Below are positions 1 to 7,937 of a stretch of 64,000 bases of DNA, piece by piece (the first letter of the stretch is position 1; each line of letters starts with the position of its first letter). The position numbers were made by a program, and so were the translations under genes. The notes below the pieces were generated by a model, which saw only the letters and a list, made by a program, of their open reading frames with translations, had not been told where the DNA came from and did not search any database. The DNA is taken from assembly GCA_020634415.1 (NCBI GenBank), contig JACKBT010000001.1, positions 1 through 64,000 of the forward strand, read 5' to 3'. Origin of the DNA: Ardenticatenaceae bacterium. GTDB lineage: Bacteria; Chloroflexota; Anaerolineae; Promineifilales; Promineifilaceae.

Positions 1-2815
1 CACGCTGCGATTGAATTTCAGCCTCATTAATCTGGTCAGCATATAAAATAGCATCCACCAACGTAGGGCTAATATTCTCACGCAGTTCACGCAGCAAATA
101 CGTCGCCGCCTCCAACCGCTGGTCCAAAGCCACCCGCATACCCAAACCAAACTCCGCATTATCCTCAAACAGCGAGTTCGACCAGGCTGGCCCACGGCCA
201 TCACTATTCTTGGCCCAGGGCGTAGTCGGCAAGTTGCCCCCATAAATAGAAGAGCAACCCGTCGCATTCGCCACAATCGTCCGGTCACCAAAGAGCCGGC
301 TCAGCAAACTCAGATAAGGCGTTTCACCACAACCGGCACACGCACCCGAAAACTCAAACAGCGGCTCCAACAGTTGATTGTATTTCACCTGCGTCAACGG
401 AATGGTCGTGCGATCAATTTCCGGCAAAGTTTGGAAGAAGTTCCAATTTTCCCGTTCCGCCTCCCGCAGCGGGGCCTGTGGCTGCATGTTGATGGCCTTA
501 AACTTAGGCATCTTCTTGTTCTTCACCGGGCAAACATCCACACACAACGTACAGCCCGTGCAATCCTCCGGCGCAACTTGCAGCGTATATTGCTGATCCT
601 TGTACTCCTTATACCGTGCCGGGGCCGACTTAAAACCTTCCGGTGCTTCAGCCAGCAGTTCCCCATCATAAATCTTCATACGAATGACAGAGTGCGGACA
701 GACCAGCGCACATTTGCCACATTGGATGCAAATGTCCGGGTCCCACACAGGGATTTCGGTAGCGATGTTGCGCTTTTCCCACTGGGTTGTGCCTGTGGGA
801 TAAGTGCCATCTACCGGCAAAGCACTTACCGGCAGATCGTCACCCAGCCCCTCAATCATACGGGCGGTAACAGACTGCACAAATTCCGGCGCAAAGTCGG
901 GGACAATAGCCTGCCGTTCCCAGACACTCGTCACCTTATCCGGCACAGCCACCTCGTGCATATGATCCAGTGCCGAATCCACCGCCGCAAAATTCTGCTG
1001 CACAATCACCTCACCCCGCTTGCTATATGTCTTGCGGATGGCGTAGCGAATGGCTTCAATCGCCTCATCAAACGGCAGCACCTTAGAGAGTGCAAAGAAA
1101 CAGGTCTGCATAATCGTATTAATGCGCCGCCCCATCTTCGTCTCCATCGCCACCTGATAGGCATCTACCACATAAAAGTGGAGCTTCTTCTCAATAATCG
1201 TCTCCTGCACACTGCGGGGGAGTGTGTCCCACACCTCGTCAGGGCGGTAGGGGCTGTTGAGGAGGAAAGTTGCGCCCGGTGCAGCCAGTCGCAGCACATC
1301 ATACCGCTCCAGGAAAGTGGGCTGATGGCAGGCTACAAAATTGGCTGATTGGATGAGATAAGGGGCATGAATGGGCTGCTTGCCGAAGCGCAAATGGGAG
1401 ACTGTTACCGCTCCTGCTTTTTTCGAGTCGTAGACAAAGTAGCCTTGCGCATGATTGGGCGTATCTTCACCGATGATCTTGATGGAGTTTTTGTTCGCCC
1501 CCACCGTGCCATCCGACCCCAGACCGTAGAACACAGCCCGTACCACATCATCGTGCTCAATGCTAAATTCTTTGTCCCATTCCAGGCTGGTATGGGTCAC
1601 ATCATCCTGAATGCCGACGGTGAAATGGTTCTTGGGTTTGCTCTTGGCTGTCTCATCAAAAACGGCTTTGACCATGCCAGGGGTGAATTCTTTGGAGGAT
1701 AAACCATAACGGCCGCCTACAATCTTGGGAACGGCCGTAAATGGCGCACGTTCATCAGCCACCGCCTCAATAATGGCCGCCACCACATCCTGATACAACG
1801 GTTCGCCGGTTGCCCCTGGCTCTTTGGTACGATCCAGCACAGCCACTGTTTTAACAGTAGCCGGCAGCACATTCACAAAAGCAGAAATGTCAAACGGCCG
1901 ATACAACCTCACCGTCACCACACCCACCTTTTCACCTTGTTCCGCCAGATAGTTGGCCGTAGAGACGGCCGTTTCCGCGCCTGACCCCATCACCACCACC
2001 ACCCGCTCCGCTTCAGGATGTCCCGCATACTCAAATAAACGGTACTGCCGCCCCGTTAGGGCAGCAAACCTGTCCATCATCTCCTGCACAATACCAGGGC
2101 AGGCATTGTAAAACGGGTTCACACTCTCCCGCGCCTGGAAGAAAACATCAGGGTTCTGCGCCGTACCGCGCATCACCGGATGATCAGGGCTGAGGCCACG
2201 CGCCCGGTGCGCCTGAATCAGCTCATCATTCATCATCGCCCGCAGCACCGCCTCCTCCAAAAGCTCAATCTTGCTGACTTCGTGAGAAGTACGGAAGCCA
2301 TCAAAAAAGTGGAGGAAAGGCACACGCGCTTCCAACGTTGCCGCCGAAGAAATCAGAGCAAAATCATGTACCTCTTGCACCGAATTCGCCGCCAACAAAG
2401 CAAAGCCTGTGTTCCGCGCCGCCATCACATCACTGTGATCGCCAAAAATGGAAAGCGCTTGAGCCGCCACCGACCGCGCCGCAATGTGGAAAACGGCCGA
2501 TGTCAATTCCCCCGCAATCTTATACATATTGGGGAGCATCAGCAGCAAACCCTGTGAAGCCGTAAACGTCGTCGTCAACGCGCCAGCTTGCAGCGAACCA
2601 TGCACAGCACCAGCCGCGCCACCTTCCGCCTGCATCTCCACAACCAGCGGCACAGCACCCCAAATATTGCGCTGCCCTTCCGCCGACCATTGGTCTGCCC
2701 ACTCGCCCATCGGTGAAGAGGGCGTGATGGGGTAAATAGCGATGACCTCGCTCACTTTGTGGGCAACACGCGCCGCCGCTTCGTTGCCATCAATCGTAAT
2801 CATTTGTTTAGACAT
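1..2815 (-). CDS. nifJ: Pyruvate:ferredoxin (flavodoxin) oxidoreductase, 3' end cut by window edge
   Basis: The reading frame starts at the ATG at 2815-2813, after an AAGGA-type ribosome site, and runs off the window after about 938 of the roughly 1,180 residues usual for single-chain enzymes. The family oxidatively decarboxylates pyruvate with CoA to acetyl-CoA and CO2, passing electrons to ferredoxin or flavodoxin in the cytoplasm. Visible signs are the N-terminal substrate-domain motif YPITPSSPMGEWAD (about residues 29-42), and two 4Fe-4S motifs, CIQCGKCALVCP (near 690-735 in the window) and CTGCTLCVDVCP (near 518-562). The start of the thiamine diphosphate domain follows, with GACAGCGETPYLSLL near 310-355. 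It lies directly downstream of the dihydroorotate dehydrogenase-like gene on the same strand. It indicates fermentative or anaerobic pyruvate metabolism. Confidence 0.96.
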   Translation of the reverse strand, partial: MSKQMITIDGNEAAARVAHKVSEVIAIYPITPSSPMGEWADQWSAEGQRNIWGAVPLVVEMQAEGGAAGAVHGSLQAGALTTTFTASQGLLLMLPNMYKIAGELTSAVFHIAARSVAAQALSIFGDHSDVMAARNTGFALLAANSVQEVHDFALISSAATLEARVPFLHFFDGFRTSHEVSKIELLEEAVLRAMMNDELIQAHRARGLSPDHPVMRGTAQNPDVFFQARESVNPFYNACPGIVQEMMDRFAALTGRQYRLFEYAGHPEAERVVVVMGSGAETAVSTANYLAEQGEKVGVVTVRLYRPFDISAFVNVLPATVKTVAVLDRTKEPGATGEPLYQDVVAAIIEAVADERAPFTAVPKIVGGRYGLSSKEFTPGMVKAVFDETAKSKPKNHFTVGIQDDVTHTSLEWDKEFSIEHDDVVRAVFYGLGSDGTVGANKNSIKIIGEDTPNHAQGYFVYDSKKAGAVTVSHLRFGKQPIHAPYLIQSANFVACHQPTFLERYDVLRLAAPGATFLLNSPYRPDEVWDTLPRSVQETIIEKKLHFYVVDAYQVAMETKMGRRINTIMQTCFFALSKVLPFDEAIEAIRYAIRKTYSKRGEVIVQQNFAAVDSALDHMHEVAVPDKVTSVWERQAIVPDFAPEFVQSVTARMIEGLGDDLPVSALPVDGTYPTGTTQWEKRNIATEIPVWDPDICIQCGKCALVCPHSVIRMKIYDGELLAEAPEGFKSAPARYKEYKDQQYTLQVAPEDCTGCTLCVDVCPVKNKKMPKFKAINMQPQAPLREAERENWNFFQTLPEIDRTTIPLTQVKYNQLLEPLFEFSGACAGCGETPYLSLLSRLFGDRTIVANATGCSSIYGGNLPTTPWAKNSDGRGPAWSNSLFEDNAEFGLGMRVALDQRLEAATYLLRELRENISPTLVDAILYADQINEAEIQSQR

Positions 2816-2943
2816 AGTTGTTTCCTTCTATTCTTTACCATTTACTCTGTTCCAGCCGCCTTTTGAACTGCCATTTAAGACAAAAAGACAAGCTGAAAAT
2901 GGCACAGTGAACCACTGGCCACAATTTTGAACCAGAATACTTT

Positions 2944-3948
2944 CTAATCCTTTCTTGCCGTTGGGTCTAAACCTAAGGCACCATACTTCCAGGAGTCGCC
3001 TGGTGTATAAGAGCTAAGAACGCGCAGATAGTTACCACGTTCAAAAGCGATGGGCTTCTCCTGTTTGGCGAGGCTCAAACGGCCGCGCATCTCCGCCACA
3101 GAAGCAAAATCATTTTGCTCCAGCCAAGTTTCCAAACCTGACCGTATAACTTGCAATCGTTTAGGGCCATTTTTCAGCAGTTCAGAGGCCATCATGGTAA
3201 CAGTAGCCCCGGCTGCCAACCCTTTCAACACATCCGTCACCGAATGAACCCCAGTGGTAAGAGCAAAATCGGTTTGCAAACGGCCGTATAAAATCGCAAT
3301 CCAGCGCAGCGGCAGCCGCAGTTCCGACGACGTACTCAACTCCATCTTCGGTTCAACCAGCCAATTCTCCACATCCAAATCAGGCTGATAAAAGCGGTTA
3401 AACATCACCAGACCATCTGCACCCGCATCCACCAAACGGCGGGCCATATTTGCCACACTGCTAAAATAGGGGCTGAATTTAATGGCTACAGGCATAGAAA
3501 CAACCGCTTTCACCTGCCGCAAAATCTCCACATAAAACTGCTCCACAAACGCCCCCGTCATATCCGGATCAGCAGGAATGAAGTAGATGTTTAGTTCCAG
3601 CGCATCCGCCCCCGCCTCCTGCATTTGCCGCGCATATTGCACCCACGCCCCCATCGTGCCGCCATTCAAACTGGCAATCACCGGAATATCCAGCGCAGCC
3701 TTCACCCGCCGGATATGCTCCAAATAATCCTCCGGGTCACTTTGGTAAACGGCCGCTTCCGTCCCCGGAGCCGGGTCACGCCCATACTCAGGATAGAACT
3801 GCTCGGCAAACAGAGAGTACAAAACCACAGCCGCCGCTCCAGCATCTTCCAGCTGCCGCAGACGGCCAATATCCCGTGCCAGCGGTGACGCCGACGGAAC
3901 CAGCGGATTCTTAAGTTTCAGACCCAGATAAGTTGTACTCAAGTCCAT
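2944..3948 (-). CDS. Dihydroorotate dehydrogenase-like protein
   Basis: A 334-residue flavin TIM-barrel protein beginning MDLSTTYLGLKLKNP, as in class 1 dihydroorotate dehydrogenases. Barrel-strand motifs such as GADALELNIYF, PVAIKFSP and GADGLVMFNRF are present, and AGATVTMMASELLKNGP near the C terminus fits the FMN phosphate site. This branch commonly sits beside nifJ and is usually annotated only as dihydroorotate dehydrogenase-like, so a role in pyrimidine synthesis should not be assumed. A redox role tied to the oxidoreductase is an inference from context. The start is supported by AGAGGTG just upstream. It is followed after about 130 bases by nifJ on the same strand, probably one operon. 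Confidence 0.88.
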   Translation of the reverse strand: MDLSTTYLGLKLKNPLVPSASPLARDIGRLRQLEDAGAAAVVLYSLFAEQFYPEYGRDPAPGTEAAVYQSDPEDYLEHIRRVKAALDIPVIASLNGGTMGAWVQYARQMQEAGADALELNIYFIPADPDMTGAFVEQFYVEILRQVKAVVSMPVAIKFSPYFSSVANMARRLVDAGADGLVMFNRFYQPDLDVENWLVEPKMELSTSSELRLPLRWIAILYGRLQTDFALTTGVHSVTDVLKGLAAGATVTMMASELLKNGPKRLQVIRSGLETWLEQNDFASVAEMRGRLSLAKQEKPIAFERGNYLRVLSSYTPGDSWKYGALGLDPTARKD

Positions 3949-4166
3949 GCCTTCACCTCTTAATGACCTGAAGGGTTTGCGTAAACACTATCCCAAACCC
4001 CAAACCCTTCGGGGCTAAACGCGCAAATCTATGGCGGAATACTGGTCTAATTTTAGGAGATGGGTACAGCAGCAGGCAGTGACAGATTACACCTATGCAC
4101 CTGATAAAAGTCACGGAGATGAAAGGAAAGAATAAACGGCCGTTTCCCCCAAACGGCTCCCCACCA

Positions 4167-6299
4167 TCAATCTTCAACAGCCACGGGGCAAACGGCCGTC
4201 TCCTCCCCACCCTCATACACACACTCCGCCACCAACTGGCCCAGCCCATCAAACAAACGAGCCACATCCCCCTCATTGTTCCAAATCGCCGCCCCCGAAC
4301 GCCAATACAACTCCTCGGCACTATCCGCACCGCGTCCCGTCCAGACCTTCACCTGCGCCCCCGCCGCCAGCGTAAACGGAGGAAACGTAAAGATATGTGC
4401 CCGCTGCGCGTCATCTTGCAACTGCCAATCCGTCAAAACCACCGGCTCATCACCACTATTGGCAATCACCACCACCTCCCCCTCGGCATCCTCGCCAGCG
4501 GGGTTGTAAGTGATGGCGACCAGCCGAATGGGGCTGGTCGTTGTTTCCACTGCGGCGGCCGGGCGCGATTCAGCCGCCGTGGCTGTGGGCAAGCTGACAG
4601 GTGTGGACGCAACGGCCGCCTCCCCCACAACCACCTCCCCCACCACCGCCGCCGTCGCCACCGCCGTCACATCCCCCAGCGGCTCTGTCCGCCCACGCAG
4701 CCGCGCACCAGCCACCAACACCCCCACCACCAATACCACCGCCACCACAGGCCAAAACCAACGCCGCTGCCACACAAACCGAGGTTTAGTTATAGCTGGA
4801 TCAAGGGCATCAAGAACGGCCGTTATCGAATCATACACCCCATTCCCCCCCAACACACCCGGCAGCAGCAGCGCACATAAACGGCCAAACGCCGCCCCAT
4901 CATCAGCCACAGTTGGCTCAGCCAACGCCGCCCCCAACCCCAGCAGCCAAACCTGCCCATCCTCCCCCACATAAACCGTCTCCGGCAGCAGTTCACCATG
5001 CGCCAAATTCGCCGCATGGAGTGCCAGCAAAGCCTCGCCACACTGCCCCATCAGCCGCTGCCGCGTGGCTTCATCCTGCGGCTCACGCTGCAAATAGGCC
5101 GCCAACGTCATACCCGGTTTATAGTCCAGCGCCGCATACCAAAAGCCGTCAAGCGACTGGTTAATGAAGGTAACGGCGGGGATAAAGGGGTGATCGAGTT
5201 GGGAAACGGCCGTCATCCGCCGCACAAACCGTTCCCCATCCAACTTCGCCTCCGACTTAAGCAGTTCCAACAGCACCGGCTTCGCCAACATCTGGTTATG
5301 CGCCACAAACCGGCGGCTCAAAGACGTTTCGCTGGCCGGCAACTGCTCCCGAATCTCATAATGATCCAGCCGATTCAAGGGCATCTCTAGGGTCGCAGAG
5401 GGGGGTGGGCCAACGGCCGTATCCGCCAAATCCCCCTCCGGCACAGCCCCATACGCCTCCTCCAACGCCCACGTCATCGAAACCACATCCAAAAAGCGAT
5501 CCCCCGGCTCATGCGCCAAAGCCTGCAACAGCACCCGCTCCACCGCCAGCGGCAAATCCGGCTTAAAGCGGCGCGGCGGCACAGGCGGCTCCGTCATCTT
5601 CTGCATCAGCAACAGCGTCGAATTGTCACTCTCGTACGGCAGCCGATTCGTCAGCATCTTATAAAGCAACATCCCCAACGAATACACATCCGCCGCCACC
5701 GTCACCATCTGCCCCTCAATCTGCTCCGGGGCCATATAAACCGGCGTACCAGCCGTCGAATCCGTCTGCGTCAGCCGCGTTAACTCCACAATCTGTGCAA
5801 TCCCAAAATCCGTTAAATACGCCTGCCCCCTATTGTCCAACAAAACATTCGCCGGCTTAATATCACGGTGAATCAGGCCATGCTCATGCGCATATTGCGT
5901 CGCCGACGCAATTTGCCGGAACAGCGTCAACGCCTGCGGCAGCGTCAGCGGCGCCTGCGCCTTCAGAAACTGCTCCAACGACTGCCCCTCAATATACTCC
6001 AACACCATGTAATAAAGACCATCTTCACTGCGGTCAAAATCAAAAATCTGCACAATATGAGGATGGCGCAGCCCCGCCGCCGCCCTAGCCTCCCGGCGAA
6101 ACCGCTCAATAAAACCGGGATAATCAGTAAAATGCGGGTAAAGAATTTTAATGGCTAAATCCCGTTCCAGGTCGGGGTGGAACGATTTATACACCTCAGC
6201 CATCCCTCCGCGATCAATGAGGCTTAACAACTGATATTTACCTAAAATACGTCCCGTATGATAGGCAAAAGAAGAGGTAGTATGCTCCGATTCACTCAT
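4167..6299 (-). CDS. Membrane Ser/Thr protein kinase with second degenerate kinase domain and lamin-tail domain
   Basis: A 710-residue protein. Residues about 21-280 form a complete Hanks-type kinase: glycine loop DRGGMAEVY, lysine K51 in AIK, catalytic HRD at 144-146 with K148 and N151, DFG at 164-166 and the APE-like MAPEQ at 189-193. Residues about 312-500 repeat the fold (LDHYEIREQL onward), but HGE stands where HRD should be and LLGLG where DFG should be, so this half looks like a pseudokinase. A single membrane helix follows (about 514-532), then a Thr/Ala-rich linker and a lamin-tail-like beta domain (about 592-705), presumably outside the cell. It is divergent from the partner-switching operon. 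The substrate and ligand are unknown; a receptor-kinase role is inferred. Confidence 0.9.
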   Translation of the reverse strand: MSESEHTTSSFAYHTGRILGKYQLLSLIDRGGMAEVYKSFHPDLERDLAIKILYPHFTDYPGFIERFRREARAAAGLRHPHIVQIFDFDRSEDGLYYMVLEYIEGQSLEQFLKAQAPLTLPQALTLFRQIASATQYAHEHGLIHRDIKPANVLLDNRGQAYLTDFGIAQIVELTRLTQTDSTAGTPVYMAPEQIEGQMVTVAADVYSLGMLLYKMLTNRLPYESDNSTLLLMQKMTEPPVPPRRFKPDLPLAVERVLLQALAHEPGDRFLDVVSMTWALEEAYGAVPEGDLADTAVGPPPSATLEMPLNRLDHYEIREQLPASETSLSRRFVAHNQMLAKPVLLELLKSEAKLDGERFVRRMTAVSQLDHPFIPAVTFINQSLDGFWYAALDYKPGMTLAAYLQREPQDEATRQRLMGQCGEALLALHAANLAHGELLPETVYVGEDGQVWLLGLGAALAEPTVADDGAAFGRLCALLLPGVLGGNGVYDSITAVLDALDPAITKPRFVWQRRWFWPVVAVVLVVGVLVAGARLRGRTEPLGDVTAVATAAVVGEVVVGEAAVASTPVSLPTATAAESRPAAAVETTTSPIRLVAITYNPAGEDAEGEVVVIANSGDEPVVLTDWQLQDDAQRAHIFTFPPFTLAAGAQVKVWTGRGADSAEELYWRSGAAIWNNEGDVARLFDGLGQLVAECVYEGGEETAVCPVAVED

Positions 6300-6394
6300 A
6301 AATGTCTATAAAATAGGCCAATAACTCCTACCCCATAATAGCATGTTCAAGCAAGTTACTACAATCCATTGTGTGTGAGTAAAAGTTGTGTCCC

Positions 6395-6504
6395 CCTAGC
6401 AGGCTGCCGGAAAAGTGGCCGTAGGCGCGGTATCCTTACCGCGTTCCCCGAGCGCGAAAGGGGTTTCGCGGCTACAAATTGGGGTTCTCCGACAAACTGC
6501 TAGG
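6395..6504. repeat. MITE-like element with CCTAGCAG terminal inverted repeats
   Basis: CCTAGCAGgctGcCGGA at 6395-6411 pairs imperfectly with TCCGACAAACTGCTAGG at 6488-6504. The interior includes a small hairpin, gcggtatccttaccgc. It lies in the divergent spacer between the kinase gene and the STAS operon and encodes nothing recognisable. A non-autonomous mobile repeat is an inference. Confidence 0.55.
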
Positions 6505-6531
6505 CTGGAGCAGTTTTGAAAACTGCTCCAG
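6505..6531. terminator. Perfect 13-1-13 palindromic hairpin
   Basis: CTGGAGCAGTTTT, one G, then AAAACTGCTCCAG forms a perfect 27-base palindrome followed by TCTTTCG. It abuts the MITE-like element. It could terminate transcripts from either side or be part of the repeat. A palindrome with the same 13-1-13 design and the same TTTT-G-AAAA centre is at 49201-49227. Confidence 0.45.
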
Positions 6532-6608
6532 TCTTTCGAGCCATTACACAGAAAGCAACCACACCCCCATCCATTTACCCCCTCCGCTGCGCCATTTTAC
6601 AATTACGT

Positions 6609-6638
6609 TTCACGTTTTACGTTTGATAATGGTATAAT
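6609..6638 (+). promoter_or_regulatory. Probable promoter of the partner-switching operon
   Basis: A consensus -10 hexamer TATAAT lies at 6633-6638, with a weak -35 match TTCACG at 6609-6614 (18-base spacing). It is 37 bases upstream of the first STAS start codon. The upstream bases are an iterated acgtttcacgttttacgttt word. Confidence 0.45.
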
Positions 6639-6674
6639 CGCCGTCACTATCCAGAGGAAGGAGGCTCTTTGCTA

Positions 6675-7016
6675 ATGAGCGATTTACAAATTTCTGTTGA
6701 GTCTATGAAGCGAGTCGAATTGGTTACTGTTTCGGGACGAATTGACAGCAGCAGCGCACCGCAGCTCGATGAGACACTGAAGGGTTTGATGGAAAACGGC
6801 CGTTACAAAATGGTCATCGAACTTTCCGGCGTAAACTACATGAGCAGTGCCGCCCTGCGCGTCCTCGTCTCCGCCGTGCGCGAATGCAAATCCCATCGCG
6901 GCAACGTCAAACTCGCCAACGTATCCGATCGCGTCAATGAAGTCCTAAAACTAGCTGGCCTCGATGCCATCTTCGAAGTCTTCGACGACAAAACAGCGGC
7001 CGTCGGCAGTTTCTAA
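6675..7016 (+). CDS. STAS-domain anti-sigma factor antagonist
   Basis: A 113-residue single STAS domain of the SpoIIAA/RsbV type. The family switches partners: when unphosphorylated it binds the anti-sigma kinase and frees the sigma factor or other target. The phospho-acceptor region is visible as VNYMSSAALRVL, with SS at the usual serine site, and the fold continues to LAGLDAIFEVF. The ATG at 6675 is chosen because AAGGAGG at 6658-6664 precedes it by 10 bases; a TTG two codons earlier is possible. It is the first gene of the operon with an RsbW-like kinase, a second STAS protein and a SpoIIE phosphatase. No sigma factor gene lies in the operon, so the final target is unknown. Confidence 0.92.
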   Translation: MSDLQISVESMKRVELVTVSGRIDSSSAPQLDETLKGLMENGRYKMVIELSGVNYMSSAALRVLVSAVRECKSHRGNVKLANVSDRVNEVLKLAGLDAIFEVFDDKTAAVGSF

Positions 7017-7021
7017 ACAGC

Positions 7022-7055
7022 AAGAGGTGTTGGCCCCCAACAGCCAACACCTCTT
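7022..7055 (+). terminator. Strong intercistronic hairpin
   Basis: AAGAGGTGTTGGC at 7022-7034 pairs perfectly with GCCAACACCTCTT at 7043-7055 around an 8-base loop, followed only by TTCGATC before the next start codon. It begins 5 bases after the STAS stop. As a partial terminator or mRNA stabiliser it could make antagonist more abundant than kinase. The next gene has no clear Shine-Dalgarno sequence. Confidence 0.6.
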
Positions 7056-7061
7056 TCGATC

Positions 7062-7514
7062 ATGACCCATAAGCATGTCCTGACGATTCAGGGGCAGTAC
7101 GAGCAGATACGAGAAGCCTGCGAGTTTGTTTGTGATGGCGCTCGCACAGCCGGTTTTGATGAACAAACCATCTTCCACGTCGAACTCGCCTGCGACGAAG
7201 CCTGTACCAACATCATCGAACATGCTTATGAGGAAAACCCTCAAGGCCAAATCCGCATCAGTTACGAAACCGATAAAGGCAATTTCATCGTCACCTTCCA
7301 CGACAACGGCCGTTCCTTCAACATCAACAGCGTCCCCACACCATCCACCCTGCTAGACACCCCCCCCGACAATCTTCACGAAAGCTTAAAAATCGGCGGC
7401 CTCGGCATTCATTTCATGCGTCAACTCATGGATGAAGTCCTCTTCCAATCTGATCCCCAACAGGGCAACACACTCACCCTCATCAAACAGTTACCCGTAT
7501 CCCGTAAGCGGTAA
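7062..7514 (+). CDS. RsbW/SpoIIAB-type ATP-binding anti-sigma regulatory kinase
   Basis: A 150-residue GHKL ATPase-fold protein. The N box is FHVELACDEACTNIIEHAY, the G1-like motif is VTFHDNGRSF, and the G2-like motif is KIGGLGIHFMRQLMD. The family phosphorylates STAS antagonists on serine and sequesters a sigma factor or another effector when the antagonist is phosphorylated. It lies between two STAS genes, which are its likely partners, with the SpoIIE phosphatase that would reverse the phosphorylation further downstream. The last codons and stop (cccgtaagcggtaa) are part of an iterated-word spacer. The biochemical target beyond the STAS proteins cannot be read from the sequence. Confidence 0.9.
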   Translation: MTHKHVLTIQGQYEQIREACEFVCDGARTAGFDEQTIFHVELACDEACTNIIEHAYEENPQGQIRISYETDKGNFIVTFHDNGRSFNINSVPTPSTLLDTPPDNLHESLKIGGLGIHFMRQLMDEVLFQSDPQQGNTLTLIKQLPVSRKR

Positions 7515-7548
7515 TCGGCCTACCGACCACCACTTACCCACCATCAAT

Positions 7549-7899
7549 ATGACCATCTGGCAGCGACAGTTACCACAAGACATTTGGCTCCTTGGACTGC
7601 AAGGGCGTTTAGACCAGAGCCAAACGCCCCAACTCGAAGCCCAATTAACCCAATTGCTAGACCAAGACGGCCGTTCCCGGCTCATCATAGACCTCAGCGA
7701 AGTAACCTACGTCAACAGCGGCGGCCTCCGCTGCCTCGTCAGCGCCTGGCGCAAAGCCAGGCAGCAAACAGGCGATCTCATCCTCGTCGGCCTCAGCAGC
7801 CGCCTCCAAGAAATCTTCGCCATGGTCGGCTTCGACAAAGTATTCCAAATCGTTCCCCACACCGAAGAAGCACAAGCCATCCTAGAAGAAAAAACGTAA
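7549..7899 (+). CDS. Second STAS-domain anti-sigma factor antagonist
   Basis: A 116-residue STAS protein. The phospho-acceptor region reads VTYVNSGGLRCLV, with the NSGG form of the serine site, and the last helix-strand pair is MVGFDKVFQIV. The ATG at 7549 is taken because the family fold begins directly after it (MTIWQRQLP); a longer frame from 7432 would overlap the kinase gene and has no family support. Two antagonists with one kinase and one phosphatase suggest two inputs or sequential phosphorylation. The stop codon lies in the iterated word aaacgtaaaccataaaacgtaac that fills the gap to the phosphatase gene. Confidence 0.9.
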   Translation: MTIWQRQLPQDIWLLGLQGRLDQSQTPQLEAQLTQLLDQDGRSRLIIDLSEVTYVNSGGLRCLVSAWRKARQQTGDLILVGLSSRLQEIFAMVGFDKVFQIVPHTEEAQAILEEKT

Positions 7900-7937
7900 A
7901 CCATAAAACGTAACAAGACCTTTACGTTTTACACACC

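Noticed and set aside
374..1348. Long plus-strand open frame
   Set aside because: It lies fully inside nifJ on the opposite strand, has low-complexity Arg/His-rich composition and matches no family; it is an antisense shadow.
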